Shown: positions 40,417 to 49,977 of the stretch, piece after piece
Layout of the letters: each line of letters opens with the position of its first letter
Numbering within the stretch: position 1 is the first letter of the stretch
Source: Oceanisphaera avium
Lineage (GTDB): Bacteria > Pseudomonadota > Gammaproteobacteria > Enterobacterales > Aeromonadaceae
Direction of reading: 5' to 3'
NCBI RefSeq assembly: GCF_002157875.1
Contig: NZ_CP021376.1
Location: forward strand, 806,001-870,000
Length of the DNA stretch: 64,000 bases
Notes under the pieces: model-generated
Databases searched by the model: none
Seen by the model: the letters and a program-made list of their open reading frames with translations, nothing else
What the model was told of the DNA's origin: nothing
Made by a program: the position numbers and the translations under genes

Positions 40417-41964
40417 ATGAAAATCCGTTCACAAGTTGCCATGGTTCTAAATCTCGATAAGTGCATTGGTTGCCACACTTGTTCAGTTACCTGTAAAAAC
40501 GTGTGGACCAGCCGTGAAGGTATGGAGTACGCCTGGTTCAATAACGTAGAAACCAAACCCGGTATTGGCTACCCCAAAGAATGGGAAAACCAAAATAAAT
40601 GGAAAGGCGGCTGGGTGCGTAACGCCGATGGTTCTATTCGCCCGCGCATTGGCGGTAAATTTCGCGTGTTAGCTAATATTTTCGCTAACCCCGACTTACC
40701 CGAAATCGACGATTACTACGAACCCTTTGATTTTGATTACCAACATTTGCATACCGCTCCCGAAGTGGCGCACCAGCCCACCGCGCGTCCACGTTCGGTG
40801 ATCACCGGTAAACGGATGGAAAAAATTGAATGGGGTCCCAACTGGGAAGAAATTTTAGGCACCGAGTTTGCTAAGCGCCGCAAAGATAAAAACTTTGACA
40901 ACATTCAGGCAGATATTTACGGCGAATATGAAAATACATTTATGATGTATTTGCCCCGTCTGTGTGAGCATTGCCTTAACCCAACCTGTGCCGCAGCCTG
41001 CCCTAGCGGTGCCATCTATAAGCGTGAAGAAGACGGCATTGTGTTGATTGACCAAGACAAGTGCCGGGGCTGGCGGATGTGCATTAGTGGTTGTCCGTAT
41101 AAGAAAATTTACTACAACTGGAAAACCGGAAAGTCTGAAAAATGTATTTTCTGTTATCCACGCATCGAAGCGGGCATGCCAACCATTTGCTCAGAAACCT
41201 GTGTGGGACGCATTCGCTACTTGGGCGTTTTATTATATGACGCCGACCAGATCCATGAAGTGGCCAGTACTCCCAATGAACATGACTTGTATCCCAAACA
41301 ATTAGCCATGTTCTTAGATCCCAACGATCCCGCTGTGATTGCTCAGGCCAAAAAAGATGGCGTGCCGGATTCTGTGATCACCGCCGCCCAACGCTCGCCT
41401 GTGTATAAGATGGCCGTAGAGTGGAAACTGGCACTGCCACTGCATCCTGAATATCGCACCTTGCCGATGGTGTGGTACGTGCCGCCATTGTCGCCGATTC
41501 AGAACGCCGCCGAAAATGGCAAAATTGCCATGAATGGTGTGCTGCCTGACGTAGACAGCTTGCGCATTCCGTTACGCTATTTAGCTAACTTACTCACCGC
41601 CGGTGATGAAAAGCCGGTGAAACACGCCCTCAAACGCCTGCTGGCCATGCGCGCTTATAAACGTGCCGAGCACGTAGACGGCGTTGAGGACTTAACGGCG
41701 TTAGAAGAAGTGGGCCTTAGCAAAGAGATGGCTGATGAAATGTATCGCTACTTAGCGATTGCCGATTATGAAGATCGCTTCGTGATCCCCACCGCACACC
41801 GTGAAGAAGCCATGTCCGATGCCTTTGCCGAGCGCAATGGCTGTGGCTTTAGTTTCGGTAATGGCTGTGGTGGTGGCGGTGAAGAAGAGACTGCCAATAT
41901 GTTTGGTGGCAAAAAACACACCGCTCGTGAAGTGATGAAAACTGTACAAGTGTGGGAGAAATAA
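40417..41964 (+). CDS. narH: Respiratory nitrate reductase beta subunit NarH
   Basis: 515-residue electron-transfer subunit carrying three [4Fe-4S] and one [3Fe-4S] cluster. Cysteine groups are visible in order: CIGCHTCSVTC, CEHCLNPTCAAAC, CRGWRMCISGC (the tryptophan replaces a cysteine, the mark of the 3Fe cluster), and CIFCYPRIEAGMPTICSETC. The ATG giving MKIRSQVAMVLNLDK has TAAGGA upstream, 10 bp after narG. A glycine-rich GNGCGGGGEEE stretch near the C terminus is unusual but in frame. Confidence 0.97.
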   Translation: MKIRSQVAMVLNLDKCIGCHTCSVTCKNVWTSREGMEYAWFNNVETKPGIGYPKEWENQNKWKGGWVRNADGSIRPRIGGKFRVLANIFANPDLPEIDDYYEPFDFDYQHLHTAPEVAHQPTARPRSVITGKRMEKIEWGPNWEEILGTEFAKRRKDKNFDNIQADIYGEYENTFMMYLPRLCEHCLNPTCAAACPSGAIYKREEDGIVLIDQDKCRGWRMCISGCPYKKIYYNWKTGKSEKCIFCYPRIEAGMPTICSETCVGRIRYLGVLLYDADQIHEVASTPNEHDLYPKQLAMFLDPNDPAVIAQAKKDGVPDSVITAAQRSPVYKMAVEWKLALPLHPEYRTLPMVWYVPPLSPIQNAAENGKIAMNGVLPDVDSLRIPLRYLANLLTAGDEKPVKHALKRLLAMRAYKRAEHVDGVEDLTALEEVGLSKEMADEMYRYLAIADYEDRFVIPTAHREEAMSDAFAERNGCGFSFGNGCGGGGEEETANMFGGKKHTAREVMKTVQVWEK

Positions 41965-41966
41965 AC

Positions 41967-42713
41967 ATGCAAATACTCAAAGTTATTTCGCTGTTATTGG
42001 ACTACCCAGCTCAAGTCGTACTGGAGGCACGAGATGAGCTAGCTGAAGCTATCTCTACCACTCGTGTGATCAGCCCCGAGCAACGTAGTGCCCTATTGGC
42101 GCTACTCAGTCAGGTTGCTGAACGCGATCTCATGGATAGCCAAGAAGCTTACGTCAAGCTTTTTAACCGGGGTCGTCATTTATCGCTGTTGTTATTTGAA
42201 CACGTGCATGGTGAGTCACGAGACCGTGGCCAAGCCATGGTCGACTTAATGGCACAGTACGAAAAAGACGGCTTCGATATTGGGGTCAAAGAGTTACCGG
42301 ATTACATTCCGCTGTATTTGGAATACCTGTCTTATTGTGATGAACCCACGGCGCGCGCCGGCTTGGCCGATGTTGAGCATTTATTGGCTTTACTAGCGGC
42401 ACGGTTAGCCGAGCAAGACAGTGCCTACAGCGCCTGTTTTCAAGCGCTGTTACAAATCGCCGGCTTTGAGCCGACCCAAGCCATTAACGAGGTAAAAGAG
42501 CAAGTCAGTCAAGAAGAATATGATGACAGCCTTGAGGCTCTCGATGCGCTATGGGAGGAAGAAGCCATCACCTTTATGGGCGGCAACCAAAGCGCAAGCT
42601 GTGGTTCGAGCGGTGGTAAGCCGGTACAGGTGACCCCTGAAGCAGTCGCCGTGCCACTGCACTGGCTTGATTTTAGCCGTGATGCCAGCGCATCCACATC
42701 CAGTAAAATGTAG
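41967..42713 (+). CDS. narJ: Nitrate reductase assembly chaperone NarJ
   Basis: 248-residue chaperone of the TorD/DmsD group that binds the NarG N terminus, allows cofactor insertion and prevents early membrane attachment. The N-terminal MQILKVISLLLDYPAQVVL, the central HVHGESRDRGQAMVDL and the LPDYIPLYLEYLSY motif are typical. It starts 2 bp after the narH stop with a GGAG site inside narH, so it is tightly coupled. The C-terminal tail is variable. Confidence 0.95.
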   Translation: MQILKVISLLLDYPAQVVLEARDELAEAISTTRVISPEQRSALLALLSQVAERDLMDSQEAYVKLFNRGRHLSLLLFEHVHGESRDRGQAMVDLMAQYEKDGFDIGVKELPDYIPLYLEYLSYCDEPTARAGLADVEHLLALLAARLAEQDSAYSACFQALLQIAGFEPTQAINEVKEQVSQEEYDDSLEALDALWEEEAITFMGGNQSASCGSSGGKPVQVTPEAVAVPLHWLDFSRDASASTSSKM

Positions 42714-42722
42714 GAGAACACC

Positions 42723-43403
42723 ATGTCTAATTTTAATTTGTTACTGTTTGGTGTGTACCCATATATTGCGCTTGCCATCTGCTTAATAGGCAGCTGGGCA
42801 CGCTTTGATTTATCGCAATACACCTGGCGTGCTGGCTCCAGCCAAATGCTCGATGGCAAAGGCATGCGCTTAGCCAGCAACTTATTCCATGTGGGCATTA
42901 TCTTTGTGTTAGCCGGGCACTTTGTGGGCTTGCTCACGCCGCACGCTGTTTATCAACACCTGATCAGTAGTGAACACAAACAGCTCGTGGCCATGATCAC
43001 AGGGGGATTTTTTGGTGTGCTTTGCCTGATCGGGTTAGTGATGTTGATTAAGCGGCGCTTAACCAATCCACGTATTCGCGCTACTTCCAGCACCTCAGAT
43101 ATGATGATTTTGGTTGTGCTATTGGCACAGCTGATTTTAGGCTTGCTAACAATCGGCGCTTCCACACAGCACTTAGATGGCTCTGTCATGATTTTGCTCG
43201 GCGATTGGGCACAAAGTATTGTGACCTTTCGCCCCTTAAGTGCGGCCAATGCCATTGCGAGCGTGGGTGTCATCTACAAGCTGCATGTGTTTTTAGGGAT
43301 GACCTTGTTTGTGTTATTTCCCTTTACGCGATTAGTCCATATCGTCAGTGCACCTGTGTGGTATTTAGGCCGCCGCTGTCAAATTGTTCGTCAAAAAGGT
43401 TAA
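42723..43403 (+). CDS. narI: Respiratory nitrate reductase gamma subunit NarI
   Basis: 226-residue membrane cytochrome b with five membrane segments; oxidises quinol and passes electrons to NarH. It starts NLLLFGVYPYIALAICLIGSWARF; haem-ligand histidines are expected in NLFHVGIIFVLAGHFVGLLTPH and in VIYKLHVFLGMTLFVLFPFTRLVHIVSAP. It starts 9 bp after narJ with a TAGGAG site. This completes narGHJI. Confidence 0.96.
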   Translation: MSNFNLLLFGVYPYIALAICLIGSWARFDLSQYTWRAGSSQMLDGKGMRLASNLFHVGIIFVLAGHFVGLLTPHAVYQHLISSEHKQLVAMITGGFFGVLCLIGLVMLIKRRLTNPRIRATSSTSDMMILVVLLAQLILGLLTIGASTQHLDGSVMILLGDWAQSIVTFRPLSAANAIASVGVIYKLHVFLGMTLFVLFPFTRLVHIVSAPVWYLGRRCQIVRQKG

Positions 43404-43416
43404 GGAGCGCGTGATT

Positions 43417-44295
43417 ATGCAACCGACAACAAAACCGCTATTTACCGATGTCACTCATACCGAGGCAGCTGCCATCGATATGAGTGATCCATTGCTGATT
43501 GCTACCAGCAATACCAACGACTTGCCGACGATACGCGTGAATGGCGTCAGGCTCAGCGACACGGCCATTGCTCAAGAAATGCAATATCACCCGGCTGACA
43601 CTCAACGCCAGGTTATTTTTCTGGCGGCTCAAGCCTTAGTGCTGCAAGAGCTCTTAAGGCAAAGAGCTGCAGAAATTAGCCTTAACGTACAAGCGCAGGA
43701 CTCAGAAACGCCTGCAGAAGCCAGCACCCGTTGCTTGCTCGAACAAGAAATCCGTACGCCCCTCATTGGTAATGAGGCCTTAGAGACTTTTTATAACAGT
43801 AATCCGCGCAGCTTCACCATGCCCCCGCTGGTTTCTGCTAAGCATATTTTAATTGCCGCTGATCCTGAGGATGATCTCGAGCGCAGTACGCAACGTGATA
43901 TCGCGCTCAATATTATTGAGCAGCTTCAAGATGGTGCCGATTTTGCGGCGCTGGCCATGGCTCACTCTGCTTGTCCCTCAAAAGAGCAACAAGGTGCCTT
44001 AGGCCAGTTATCTAAGGGCCAAACCGTGCCTGAGTTTGAGCGCCAATTATTGCGCTTAGAGCTGGGGCTTGCCAGTCAACCCATAGAATCACGCTACGGC
44101 TATCACATCGTCGTAGTTGAGCAACGTGTAGAAGGTGAGCTACTGCCGTTTCATATGGTGAAAGAGCGTATTAGTGCACAACTGAGCCAAAGGGTCTGGC
44201 AAAAAAGTGTCACTCAATATCTACAAATGTTGGTCGGACAGGCCGATATCGAAGGCATCACGCTGCAAGGCGCCGACTCGCCTTTGGTTCAATAA
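43417..44295 (+). CDS. Parvulin-type peptidyl-prolyl isomerase of the nar operon
   Basis: 292-residue protein with an N-terminal helical part (about 1-135) and a rotamase domain with SAKHILIAADPEDD, GADFAALAMAHSACPSKEQQGALGQLSKGQTVPEFE and ESRYGYHIVVVEQRV, as in PpiC/NifM/SurA relatives. No signal peptide or membrane anchor is visible, so it is likely cytosolic and could assist NarG/NarH folding. A ppiC-like gene between narI and moaA is known from pseudomonad nar operons. The ATG giving MQPTTKPLF was chosen because AAGGAGCG precedes it. Confidence 0.88.
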   Translation: MQPTTKPLFTDVTHTEAAAIDMSDPLLIATSNTNDLPTIRVNGVRLSDTAIAQEMQYHPADTQRQVIFLAAQALVLQELLRQRAAEISLNVQAQDSETPAEASTRCLLEQEIRTPLIGNEALETFYNSNPRSFTMPPLVSAKHILIAADPEDDLERSTQRDIALNIIEQLQDGADFAALAMAHSACPSKEQQGALGQLSKGQTVPEFERQLLRLELGLASQPIESRYGYHIVVVEQRVEGELLPFHMVKERISAQLSQRVWQKSVTQYLQMLVGQADIEGITLQGADSPLVQ

Positions 44296-44371
44296 GATAC
44301 TGGCCAAGCACGGACGTAGTACACGGGCGTTGTTAGTCACAACGCCCTCATAAGTAATAAGGAGTAGTGTC

Positions 44372-45364
44372 ATGTCCTCAACACTCATTGATGGCTTTGG
44401 TCGAAAAGTCGATTACCTACGGTTATCAGTCACCGACCGCTGTAATTTTCGCTGCATCTACTGTATGTCTGAGGACATGACATTTTTACCCCAAGAGCAC
44501 ATCTTAAGCCTCGAAGAAATTCAACGCTGTGCTGAGCTCTTTGTCGCTAACGGGGTACGAAAAATTAGATTAACCGGCGGTGAGCCACTAAATCGCAAAG
44601 GCATTGTAGGCTTGTGTGAAAAAATCAGTGCCACCCCCGGTTTAAAAGAGTTGGTGATGACCACCAATGGCTCACAACTTACCAAATATGCACGCCCACT
44701 TGCCGCGGCGGGAGTACAACGATTAAACATCAGTTTAGACTCTCTGTGCCCCAAAAAATTTAAAGCCATGACGCGAGTAGGCGAGCTACAACATGTACTG
44801 GATGGCATTCAAGCCGCGCGCCAAGCGGGGTTTAAAAACGTAAAGCTCAACTGTGTAGTCATTCAAGGTCTCAATGATGATGAAGTGTTAGCTCTCACTG
44901 ACTACGCCATTAATCATCAACTCGACATTACCTTTATTGAAGAAATGCCACTGGGCAATGTAGGCCGCTCTCGCGCCACCTCTCTTTTTAGTAGTGATAA
45001 AGTACGAACCCGTCTTGCCCAACACTATGCGCTACTCGATAGTACCGAAAGCAGCGGCGGTCCGGCACGCTATCTGCGCTTAAGAGATCATAGCGCGACT
45101 CGTATTGGTTTTATCTCGCCCCATAGTCATAATTTTTGTAGCACCTGTAATCGGGTGCGTATAACGGTAGAGGGTAAGCTGTTATTGTGTCTGGGCAACG
45201 AGCATTCACTTGACTTACTGACACTGCTGCGCCGCTACCCAGCAGATAACGCGCCCATATTAGAGCGTATTCATAGCGCCTTATATAATAAGCCTGAAAA
45301 ACACCACTTTAACTCAGAGGGTGAGGTACAAATACTACGATTTATGAATGCCAGTGGTGGTTAA
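44372..45364 (+). CDS. moaA: GTP 3',8-cyclase MoaA
   Basis: Radical-SAM enzyme for the first step of molybdenum-cofactor synthesis; 330 residues. The SAM cluster motif is [12 protein letters not shown] and the second cluster lies in [25 protein letters not shown]. The protein ends in the Gly-Gly pair needed for activity. AAGGAGTAG precedes the ATG. Placement at the end of the nar operon suggests a dedicated boost of cofactor supply for NarG; another moaA elsewhere in the genome would be expected. Confidence 0.95.
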   Translation: MSSTLIDGFGRKVDYLRLSVTDRCNFRCIYCMSEDMTFLPQEHILSLEEIQRCAELFVANGVRKIRLTGGEPLNRKGIVGLCEKISATPGLKELVMTTNGSQLTKYARPLAAAGVQRLNISLDSLCPKKFKAMTRVGELQHVLDGIQAARQAGFKNVKLNCVVIQGLNDDEVLALTDYAINHQLDITFIEEMPLGNVGRSRATSLFSSDKVRTRLAQHYALLDSTESSGGPARYLRLRDHSATRIGFISPHSHNFCSTCNRVRITVEGKLLLCLGNEHSLDLLTLLRRYPADNAPILERIHSALYNKPEKHHFNSEGEVQILRFMNASGG

Positions 45365-45405
45365 CGCCCCCTGTTATCTTCTTCATTTACTCAGAGAGTC
45401 ACCAT

Positions 45406-45810
45406 ATGACTATTGCCAGTTACGATGATCTATTACACGCAGCCCGTTCACAGGCAGAGCCCCAATTGCTGCTATTCGTTTTTACTCAAGCCCAACTTCC
45501 AGAAGACGCTACAGAGGCAGAGAAAGTCAATTTTGAACAAGGCATGGGCGGCACCCTAACACCGGTAGTCTGTGTAGATAAAAGCCCTGATGAATTAGGC
45601 AGCTTCGCTGACTTATTAGCCGAGTCTAAAAAAACCGGCCAAGCATGGGATGTGGTCTTTATTAGTACTATGTCCGGCCACGGCGGCATTGCCCCCAACT
45701 CAGACCAAGCCGAACAACCGCTACAAATGATGGTGCAATCTATTCAAGCGGGCAGCATCAATGGCTTTTTAGCTTTTAATAATACCGGCGAGATTTTAGA
45801 ATTTTCTTAA
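45406..45810 (+). CDS. Conserved protein of unknown function, often labelled ribonucleotide reductase subunit alpha
   Basis: 134 residues, acidic, no membrane segment, no cysteine pair and no nucleotide-reductase motif. It begins MTIASYDDLLHAARSQAEPQLLLFVFTQAQLPED and contains GGTLTPVVCVDKSPDELGSF and the glycine/histidine stretch STMSGHGGIAPNSDQAE. Relatives are sometimes annotated as ribonucleotide reductase alpha, which cannot be right at this length: the real subunit is over 700 residues. It sits between moaA and selD, 41 bp after moaA, so it may belong to the end of the nar transcript. Confidence 0.75.
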   Translation: MTIASYDDLLHAARSQAEPQLLLFVFTQAQLPEDATEAEKVNFEQGMGGTLTPVVCVDKSPDELGSFADLLAESKKTGQAWDVVFISTMSGHGGIAPNSDQAEQPLQMMVQSIQAGSINGFLAFNNTGEILEFS

Positions 45811-45978
45811 CAACCATTGAGGCGATTGGGGTTGGGAAATTGAACAAGACCTTTACCCTATCCGTGCCTTCTACTCACTTGCGTGACAAAAAAGCAATTG
45901 ATTAGGGCTCTTTATTCACAGCCTTGCTTGTTAGGAGTAGTATTAGGATATTCTGTCTGTGAATTAAAGGAAGCCCAA

Positions 45979-47016
45979 GTGGAACCCATACGACTTACTC
46001 AATACAGCCACGGCGCCGGCTGTGGCTGTAAAATATCGCCAACCGTGCTCGATACTATTTTACACAGTCAACTTCCTGTCTTTACGGACCCAAGCCTGAT
46101 AGTGGGTAATGATAGCCGCGATGATGCCGCAATCGTCGATATTGGCAATGGACTCGGCATTATCTCCACCACCGACTTTTTTATGCCCATCGTCGATGAC
46201 CCATTTACCTTCGGGCGTATCGCCGCCACTAATGCCATTAGCGATGTCTACGCTATGGGAGGCACGCCGGTGGTGGCTATTGCTATTTTGGGCTGGCCTA
46301 TCAATGTATTAGCGCCAGAGATTGCCCAACAAGTCATCGACGGCGGGCGCCAAGCTTGCCACGATGCCGGAATTTCCTTGGCAGGTGGCCACAGTATCGA
46401 TGCACCGGAGCCAATTTTTGGCTTAGCAGTCACAGGAAAAATTGCGCTGGACCAAGTAAAACGCAATGATACCGCTCAGGCGGGAGATGTGTTGTTTTTA
46501 ACCAAGCCGCTGGGCATTGGCATTTTGTCTACCGCTCAGAAAAAAGGGGTGTTGCGAGAGGAGCACGCCACGCTTGCCAGTGATGTCATGTGCCAACTCA
46601 ATAAACCCGGCCAAGATTTCGCACATTTAGCCGGTGTTAGCGCCATGACCGATGTGACCGGCTTTGGCTTAATGGGTCATTTAAGCGAAGTCTGTGAAGG
46701 GGCTAACCTCAGTGCCACATTATATATGGATAACATTCCGCTATTACCCGAGCTTGATTATTACTTAGCTGCAGGCGCCGTGCCGGGGGGTACCCAGCGA
46801 AACTTTGCGGCCTATGGCCATAAATTAGCACCCCTTAGCCCTCGCCAGCGCGATATATTATGTGACCCCCAAACCAGTGGTGGCTTATTGGTGGCGGTAA
46901 ATCCCAATGCCGTATCTGATTTCTTACAACTCGCCCAACAACATGATTTAAATTTAACGGCCATAGGTGAGCTAACTCCAGCTCAATCTCATCGCATCGA
47001 GGTGCTGGGTGAATGA
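45979..47016 (+). CDS. selD: Selenophosphate synthetase SelD
   Basis: Makes selenophosphate from selenide and ATP; 345 residues from the GTG giving [17 protein letters not shown], which has an AAAGGAAG site 5 nt upstream and matches the E. coli N terminus. A longer frame from an earlier GTG at 45883 adds 32 residues with no family match. The active-site cysteine and lysine are in [10 protein letters not shown] (cysteine, not selenocysteine). ATP-binding motifs are [21 protein letters not shown] and [19 protein letters not shown]. Overlap with mnmH points to selenouridine use. Confidence 0.95.
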   Translation: MEPIRLTQYSHGAGCGCKISPTVLDTILHSQLPVFTDPSLIVGNDSRDDAAIVDIGNGLGIISTTDFFMPIVDDPFTFGRIAATNAISDVYAMGGTPVVAIAILGWPINVLAPEIAQQVIDGGRQACHDAGISLAGGHSIDAPEPIFGLAVTGKIALDQVKRNDTAQAGDVLFLTKPLGIGILSTAQKKGVLREEHATLASDVMCQLNKPGQDFAHLAGVSAMTDVTGFGLMGHLSEVCEGANLSATLYMDNIPLLPELDYYLAAGAVPGGTQRNFAAYGHKLAPLSPRQRDILCDPQTSGGLLVAVNPNAVSDFLQLAQQHDLNLTAIGELTPAQSHRIEVLGE

Positions 47017-48100
47017 GTCAACAACCCACCCCTTGTTAACGGATGATTATGACTACTTACTAAGCCAAGATATTGCTTTGCTTGACTTACGCGCCCCCGT
47101 TGAATTTAGCGAGGGCAGCTTTCCCTGTGCCAGCAACTTAGCATTAATGACGGATGAGGAGCGCGCTCAAGTCGGGACTTGCTATAAGCTGCGTGGTCAA
47201 CAGGCGGCGATTGAACTTGGCCACCGTTTAGTGGCGGGCGAGTTACGCGAGCATCGTTTGCAACGCTGGTTAGCCTGGCTTGAAGCTAATCCTTTAGGCG
47301 TTATTTATTGTTTTAGAGGGGGGCTTCGCAGTCAAACGGTACAACAATGGCTTCAAGAAGCCGGCCACCCCGTTACCCGAGTAAAAGGTGGCTATAAAGC
47401 ATTACGCCAGCGTTTGATCCAAGAGCTTGAACAGGGTTTTGAACAACCCGGTTTTATTCTGTCTGGGCTCACGGGCAGTGGTAAAACCGATTGGTTACCC
47501 CGCAGCCCTTTGTCGTTGGACTTAGAGGGATATGCTCATCATCGTGGCTCCAGTTTTGGGCATTGGGCAGAGCCACAGCCCACCCCCATTAATTTTGAAA
47601 ATCGCCTTGGCATTGCTCGCTTAAAACAACGGCGAAACGGAATTTCCTCTTGGTTAGTAGAAGATGAAAGTGCCATGATTGGCCGCTGCCCCCTGCCAAA
47701 GCGCCTTTATGCGCGCATGCAGCAAGTCCCGGTTTTATTATTAGAAGTGCCCTTTGAACAAAGAGTGCGCCAAATTCAACATGATTATATTGACACTATG
47801 CTGGCGCGCTTTAATGGCAACTTGGACATCTTAAGTGACTATTTGCAAGACAGCTTAAAGCGCTTATATAAACGCTTAGGCGATAGAGATTGGCGCCACC
47901 TCTCACAATTAATGACAGAGGCAATCCACCAGCAAACCCAAGGCTTTAGCAGTGAGGGACATCAGCCCTGGATCAGAGAGTTGCTGGCTCGCTATTACGA
48001 TCCCATTTATCGCCGCCACCAAGACAGTAAAGAGCATCGCATTATCGCGCGCGGCAATGAAGATGAGCTAGCAGATTGGCTAGCCCGTCATACGGACTAA
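47009..48100 (+). CDS. mnmH: tRNA 2-selenouridine synthase MnmH (SelU/YbbB)
   Basis: Replaces sulfur with selenium in 2-thiouridine at the wobble position of tRNAs for Lys, Glu and Gln, using selenophosphate. 363 residues: a rhodanese domain (1-130, [21 protein letters not shown]; catalytic cysteine in [11 protein letters not shown]) and a P-loop domain ([14 protein letters not shown]). It begins at GTG inside the last codons of selD, overlapping by 8 bp, with GAGG upstream; translational coupling is likely. No selA or selB is in the window. Confidence 0.95.
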   Translation: MNESTTHPLLTDDYDYLLSQDIALLDLRAPVEFSEGSFPCASNLALMTDEERAQVGTCYKLRGQQAAIELGHRLVAGELREHRLQRWLAWLEANPLGVIYCFRGGLRSQTVQQWLQEAGHPVTRVKGGYKALRQRLIQELEQGFEQPGFILSGLTGSGKTDWLPRSPLSLDLEGYAHHRGSSFGHWAEPQPTPINFENRLGIARLKQRRNGISSWLVEDESAMIGRCPLPKRLYARMQQVPVLLLEVPFEQRVRQIQHDYIDTMLARFNGNLDILSDYLQDSLKRLYKRLGDRDWRHLSQLMTEAIHQQTQGFSSEGHQPWIRELLARYYDPIYRRHQDSKEHRIIARGNEDELADWLARHTD

Positions 48101-48231
48101 CACTTCGCCAGCCCAACTATTATGTTAAACAAAACTCAAAGCCAAGTGCGCTTAAGCCAGTGAGTGCAAGGAGCTGGCAAAAAAGCGCTGTCTCTTAGGC
48201 TTTGGTATTTTATTTAAAAGGAAATGACAAC

Positions 48232-48864
48232 ATGTTGAATCGCATCACGCTGCCGGTCACGGCCTTTGCCCAAAACTGCAGTCTGGTGTGGTGCTCAGCC
48301 ACCAACAAAGCCGCTTTAATTGACCCAGGCGGTGAAACCCAGCGTTTATTAGCCGAAATCGAACAACGCGGCCTCACACTGGAGTCGATTTTATTGACTC
48401 ACGGCCACTTGGATCACGTCGGTGCCACCGGCGAGCTAGTGGCGATGAAAGCGATACCGGTAATAGGACCCAGTATCGAGGATGCTTTTTGGATCCAAGC
48501 CTTAGATCAACAAGCGCAAATGTTTGGTTTGGCAACAGTGCCCGCCTTTGTGCCTGATCGCTGGCTTAATGAAGGCGAATTAGTGCGGGTGGGTGAAGAA
48601 GTGCTAGAAGTCTATTTTTGCCCCGGCCATACGCCAGGGCACGTGGTATTTGTGCACGCTAGCCAGCGCTTAGCCTTCGTGGGTGACGTACTTTTTAATG
48701 GCGGCGTGGGACGCAGTGATTTTCCACAAGGGGATCACGCCAAGCTCATTCACTCGATTAAACATACCTTATTGCCATTAGGGGATGACATTACCTTTGT
48801 ACCCGGTCATGGTCCAGAAAGTACCTTTGGCCATGAGCGCTTACATAATCCGTATTTAAGATAA
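48232..48864 (+). CDS. ycbL: Metallo-beta-lactamase-fold hydrolase, YcbL-like (glyoxalase II type)
   Basis: 210-residue single-domain binuclear-metal hydrolase. Metal ligands are in LTHGHLDHVGA, the histidine of YFCPGHTPGHVVF, the aspartate of LAFVGDVLFNGGVGRSDF and the histidine of FVPGHGPESTFG. It lacks the C-terminal domain of true glyoxalase II, as does E. coli YcbL. The ATG giving MLNRITLPV has AAGGAA upstream. It starts 131 bp after mnmH. Confidence 0.88.
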   Translation: MLNRITLPVTAFAQNCSLVWCSATNKAALIDPGGETQRLLAEIEQRGLTLESILLTHGHLDHVGATGELVAMKAIPVIGPSIEDAFWIQALDQQAQMFGLATVPAFVPDRWLNEGELVRVGEEVLEVYFCPGHTPGHVVFVHASQRLAFVGDVLFNGGVGRSDFPQGDHAKLIHSIKHTLLPLGDDITFVPGHGPESTFGHERLHNPYLR

Positions 48865-49158
48865 ACGCTAAGCGCCAAGCTAAGAAGAAAAAGCCGTACG
48901 CTTTAGCAATACGATATTTACCTTTATCATAAGGCGTAAGTCTTTAAAACAACCCTGCTTCGCAAGGGAGCGAGTCTCTAAGGGACGAATCATTTCAACT
49001 TAATCGAGTATCCAGAGAATACTGCACTAGGTTGAAATGGTAAGTATCAATGGCTAAATATAAAAGGCGCTATTGTAACTTACGGCATTTCGCTTAAAGC
49101 TGTCTGTTAGCCGTTGCCTCGGCGAAAGTCAGCACTTTGCTTTAGCTGGGCGCTACCT
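48865..49158. other. Intergenic region with repeat words and a 9-bp inverted repeat
   Basis: No gene is seen. It carries GCCGTACGCTTTA (48893-48905, inverted copy of 28829-28841), TAAGGCGTAA (48930-48939, also at 27641-27650), a small CCCTGCTTCGCAAGGG hairpin (about 48953-48968), and CATTTCAAC/GTTGAAATG arms (48991-48999 and 49031-49039) 31 nt apart. It is the space between convergent ycbL and the 49159 gene and could include terminators. Confidence 0.45.
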
Positions 49159-49767
49159 TTAGTCCCAATCATCGTCATCATCATCTTCTTCAACCACCTC
49201 GGGTGCCACCACTGTGGGAGCCAGTACCGAAACGGCGGCTAATAGTTGACGACGGTTGCGCCAATTTGCCACAAAGCCAAAGCGATAACGGTCATCTTCA
49301 AGCTTAAATCTGTCTTCAACTTGCGAGTCAAGTGTGTCTTGGATCATCGCCAGCTCAGACTCACTTAATGCTAAATCGAGGGTGAAGGTAATAATGGCGC
49401 CATCATGACCGGGCAACTTTCCTTTGTTTACTGCACACACTCGTTCGCGTGGTAATGCAACGGCCTGATCAGTTAGGCCATTCACCAAATACAGCTGTTG
49501 CTCATCAAAAGCTAAGTTAATTAATCGCTGTCGATTCCAACTCGCCGGCCAGAGGCTCATGGCTAACACGGCCCCACCAAATATAATGCCTACCCAGTGA
49601 ATTAAGCCAAAACCGGCTTGTCCATCCCATACCGTCCACACCACTACTGCCAAACTGACCAGCAGCGATACCGCATGGGTCAGATAAAAACGCAAGGCAG
49701 GAGGGATAAGCACAAACGTTAAAGGCTGCTTTAATAATGAAGTTAACGACAAGCGCTGCACTGTCAT
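49159..49767 (-). CDS. Membrane protein of unknown function with acidic tail
   Basis: 202 residues. Two membrane segments are predicted at about residues 25-45 (LTHAVSLLVSLAVVVWTVW) and 55-75 (HWVGIIFGGAVLAMSLWPASW), after a short cytoplasmic start. The rest is a soluble domain (NLAFDEQQLYLVNGLTDQ...) ending in an unusual EEDDDDDDWD tail. I do not recognise the family. The ATG giving MTVQRLSL has GGAA 6 nt upstream; a TTG four codons earlier is an alternative. It is convergent with ycbL and divergent from mepA. Confidence 0.72.
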   Translation of the reverse strand: MTVQRLSLTSLLKQPLTFVLIPPALRFYLTHAVSLLVSLAVVVWTVWDGQAGFGLIHWVGIIFGGAVLAMSLWPASWNRQRLINLAFDEQQLYLVNGLTDQAVALPRERVCAVNKGKLPGHDGAIITFTLDLALSESELAMIQDTLDSQVEDRFKLEDDRYRFGFVANWRNRRQLLAAVSVLAPTVVAPEVVEEDDDDDDWD

Positions 49768-49977
49768 GGTGTGTTCCAATCAATAAAAGTGCCCTACCCT
49801 AACAAAAAATTGCCTCGCTATAAATAAGGGTGCCAACGCTGCGCGAACATGCAAATATAGTGAGAGAATATCATCGGATAGCAAAAAACCAGTAACGCAC
49901 GCCGCTTAACCTTATCTAAGGGCTGAGAGTTAAAAAATTGCGGTGATAAGTTTAGGGTTTAATGCAAGGAGTGCAAC

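Noticed and set aside
48991..49039. CATTTCAAC/GTTGAAATG inverted repeat as a transposon end or attachment site
   Set aside because: No transposase or integrase and no target duplication nearby; a 31-nt loop with 9-bp arms is weak evidence.
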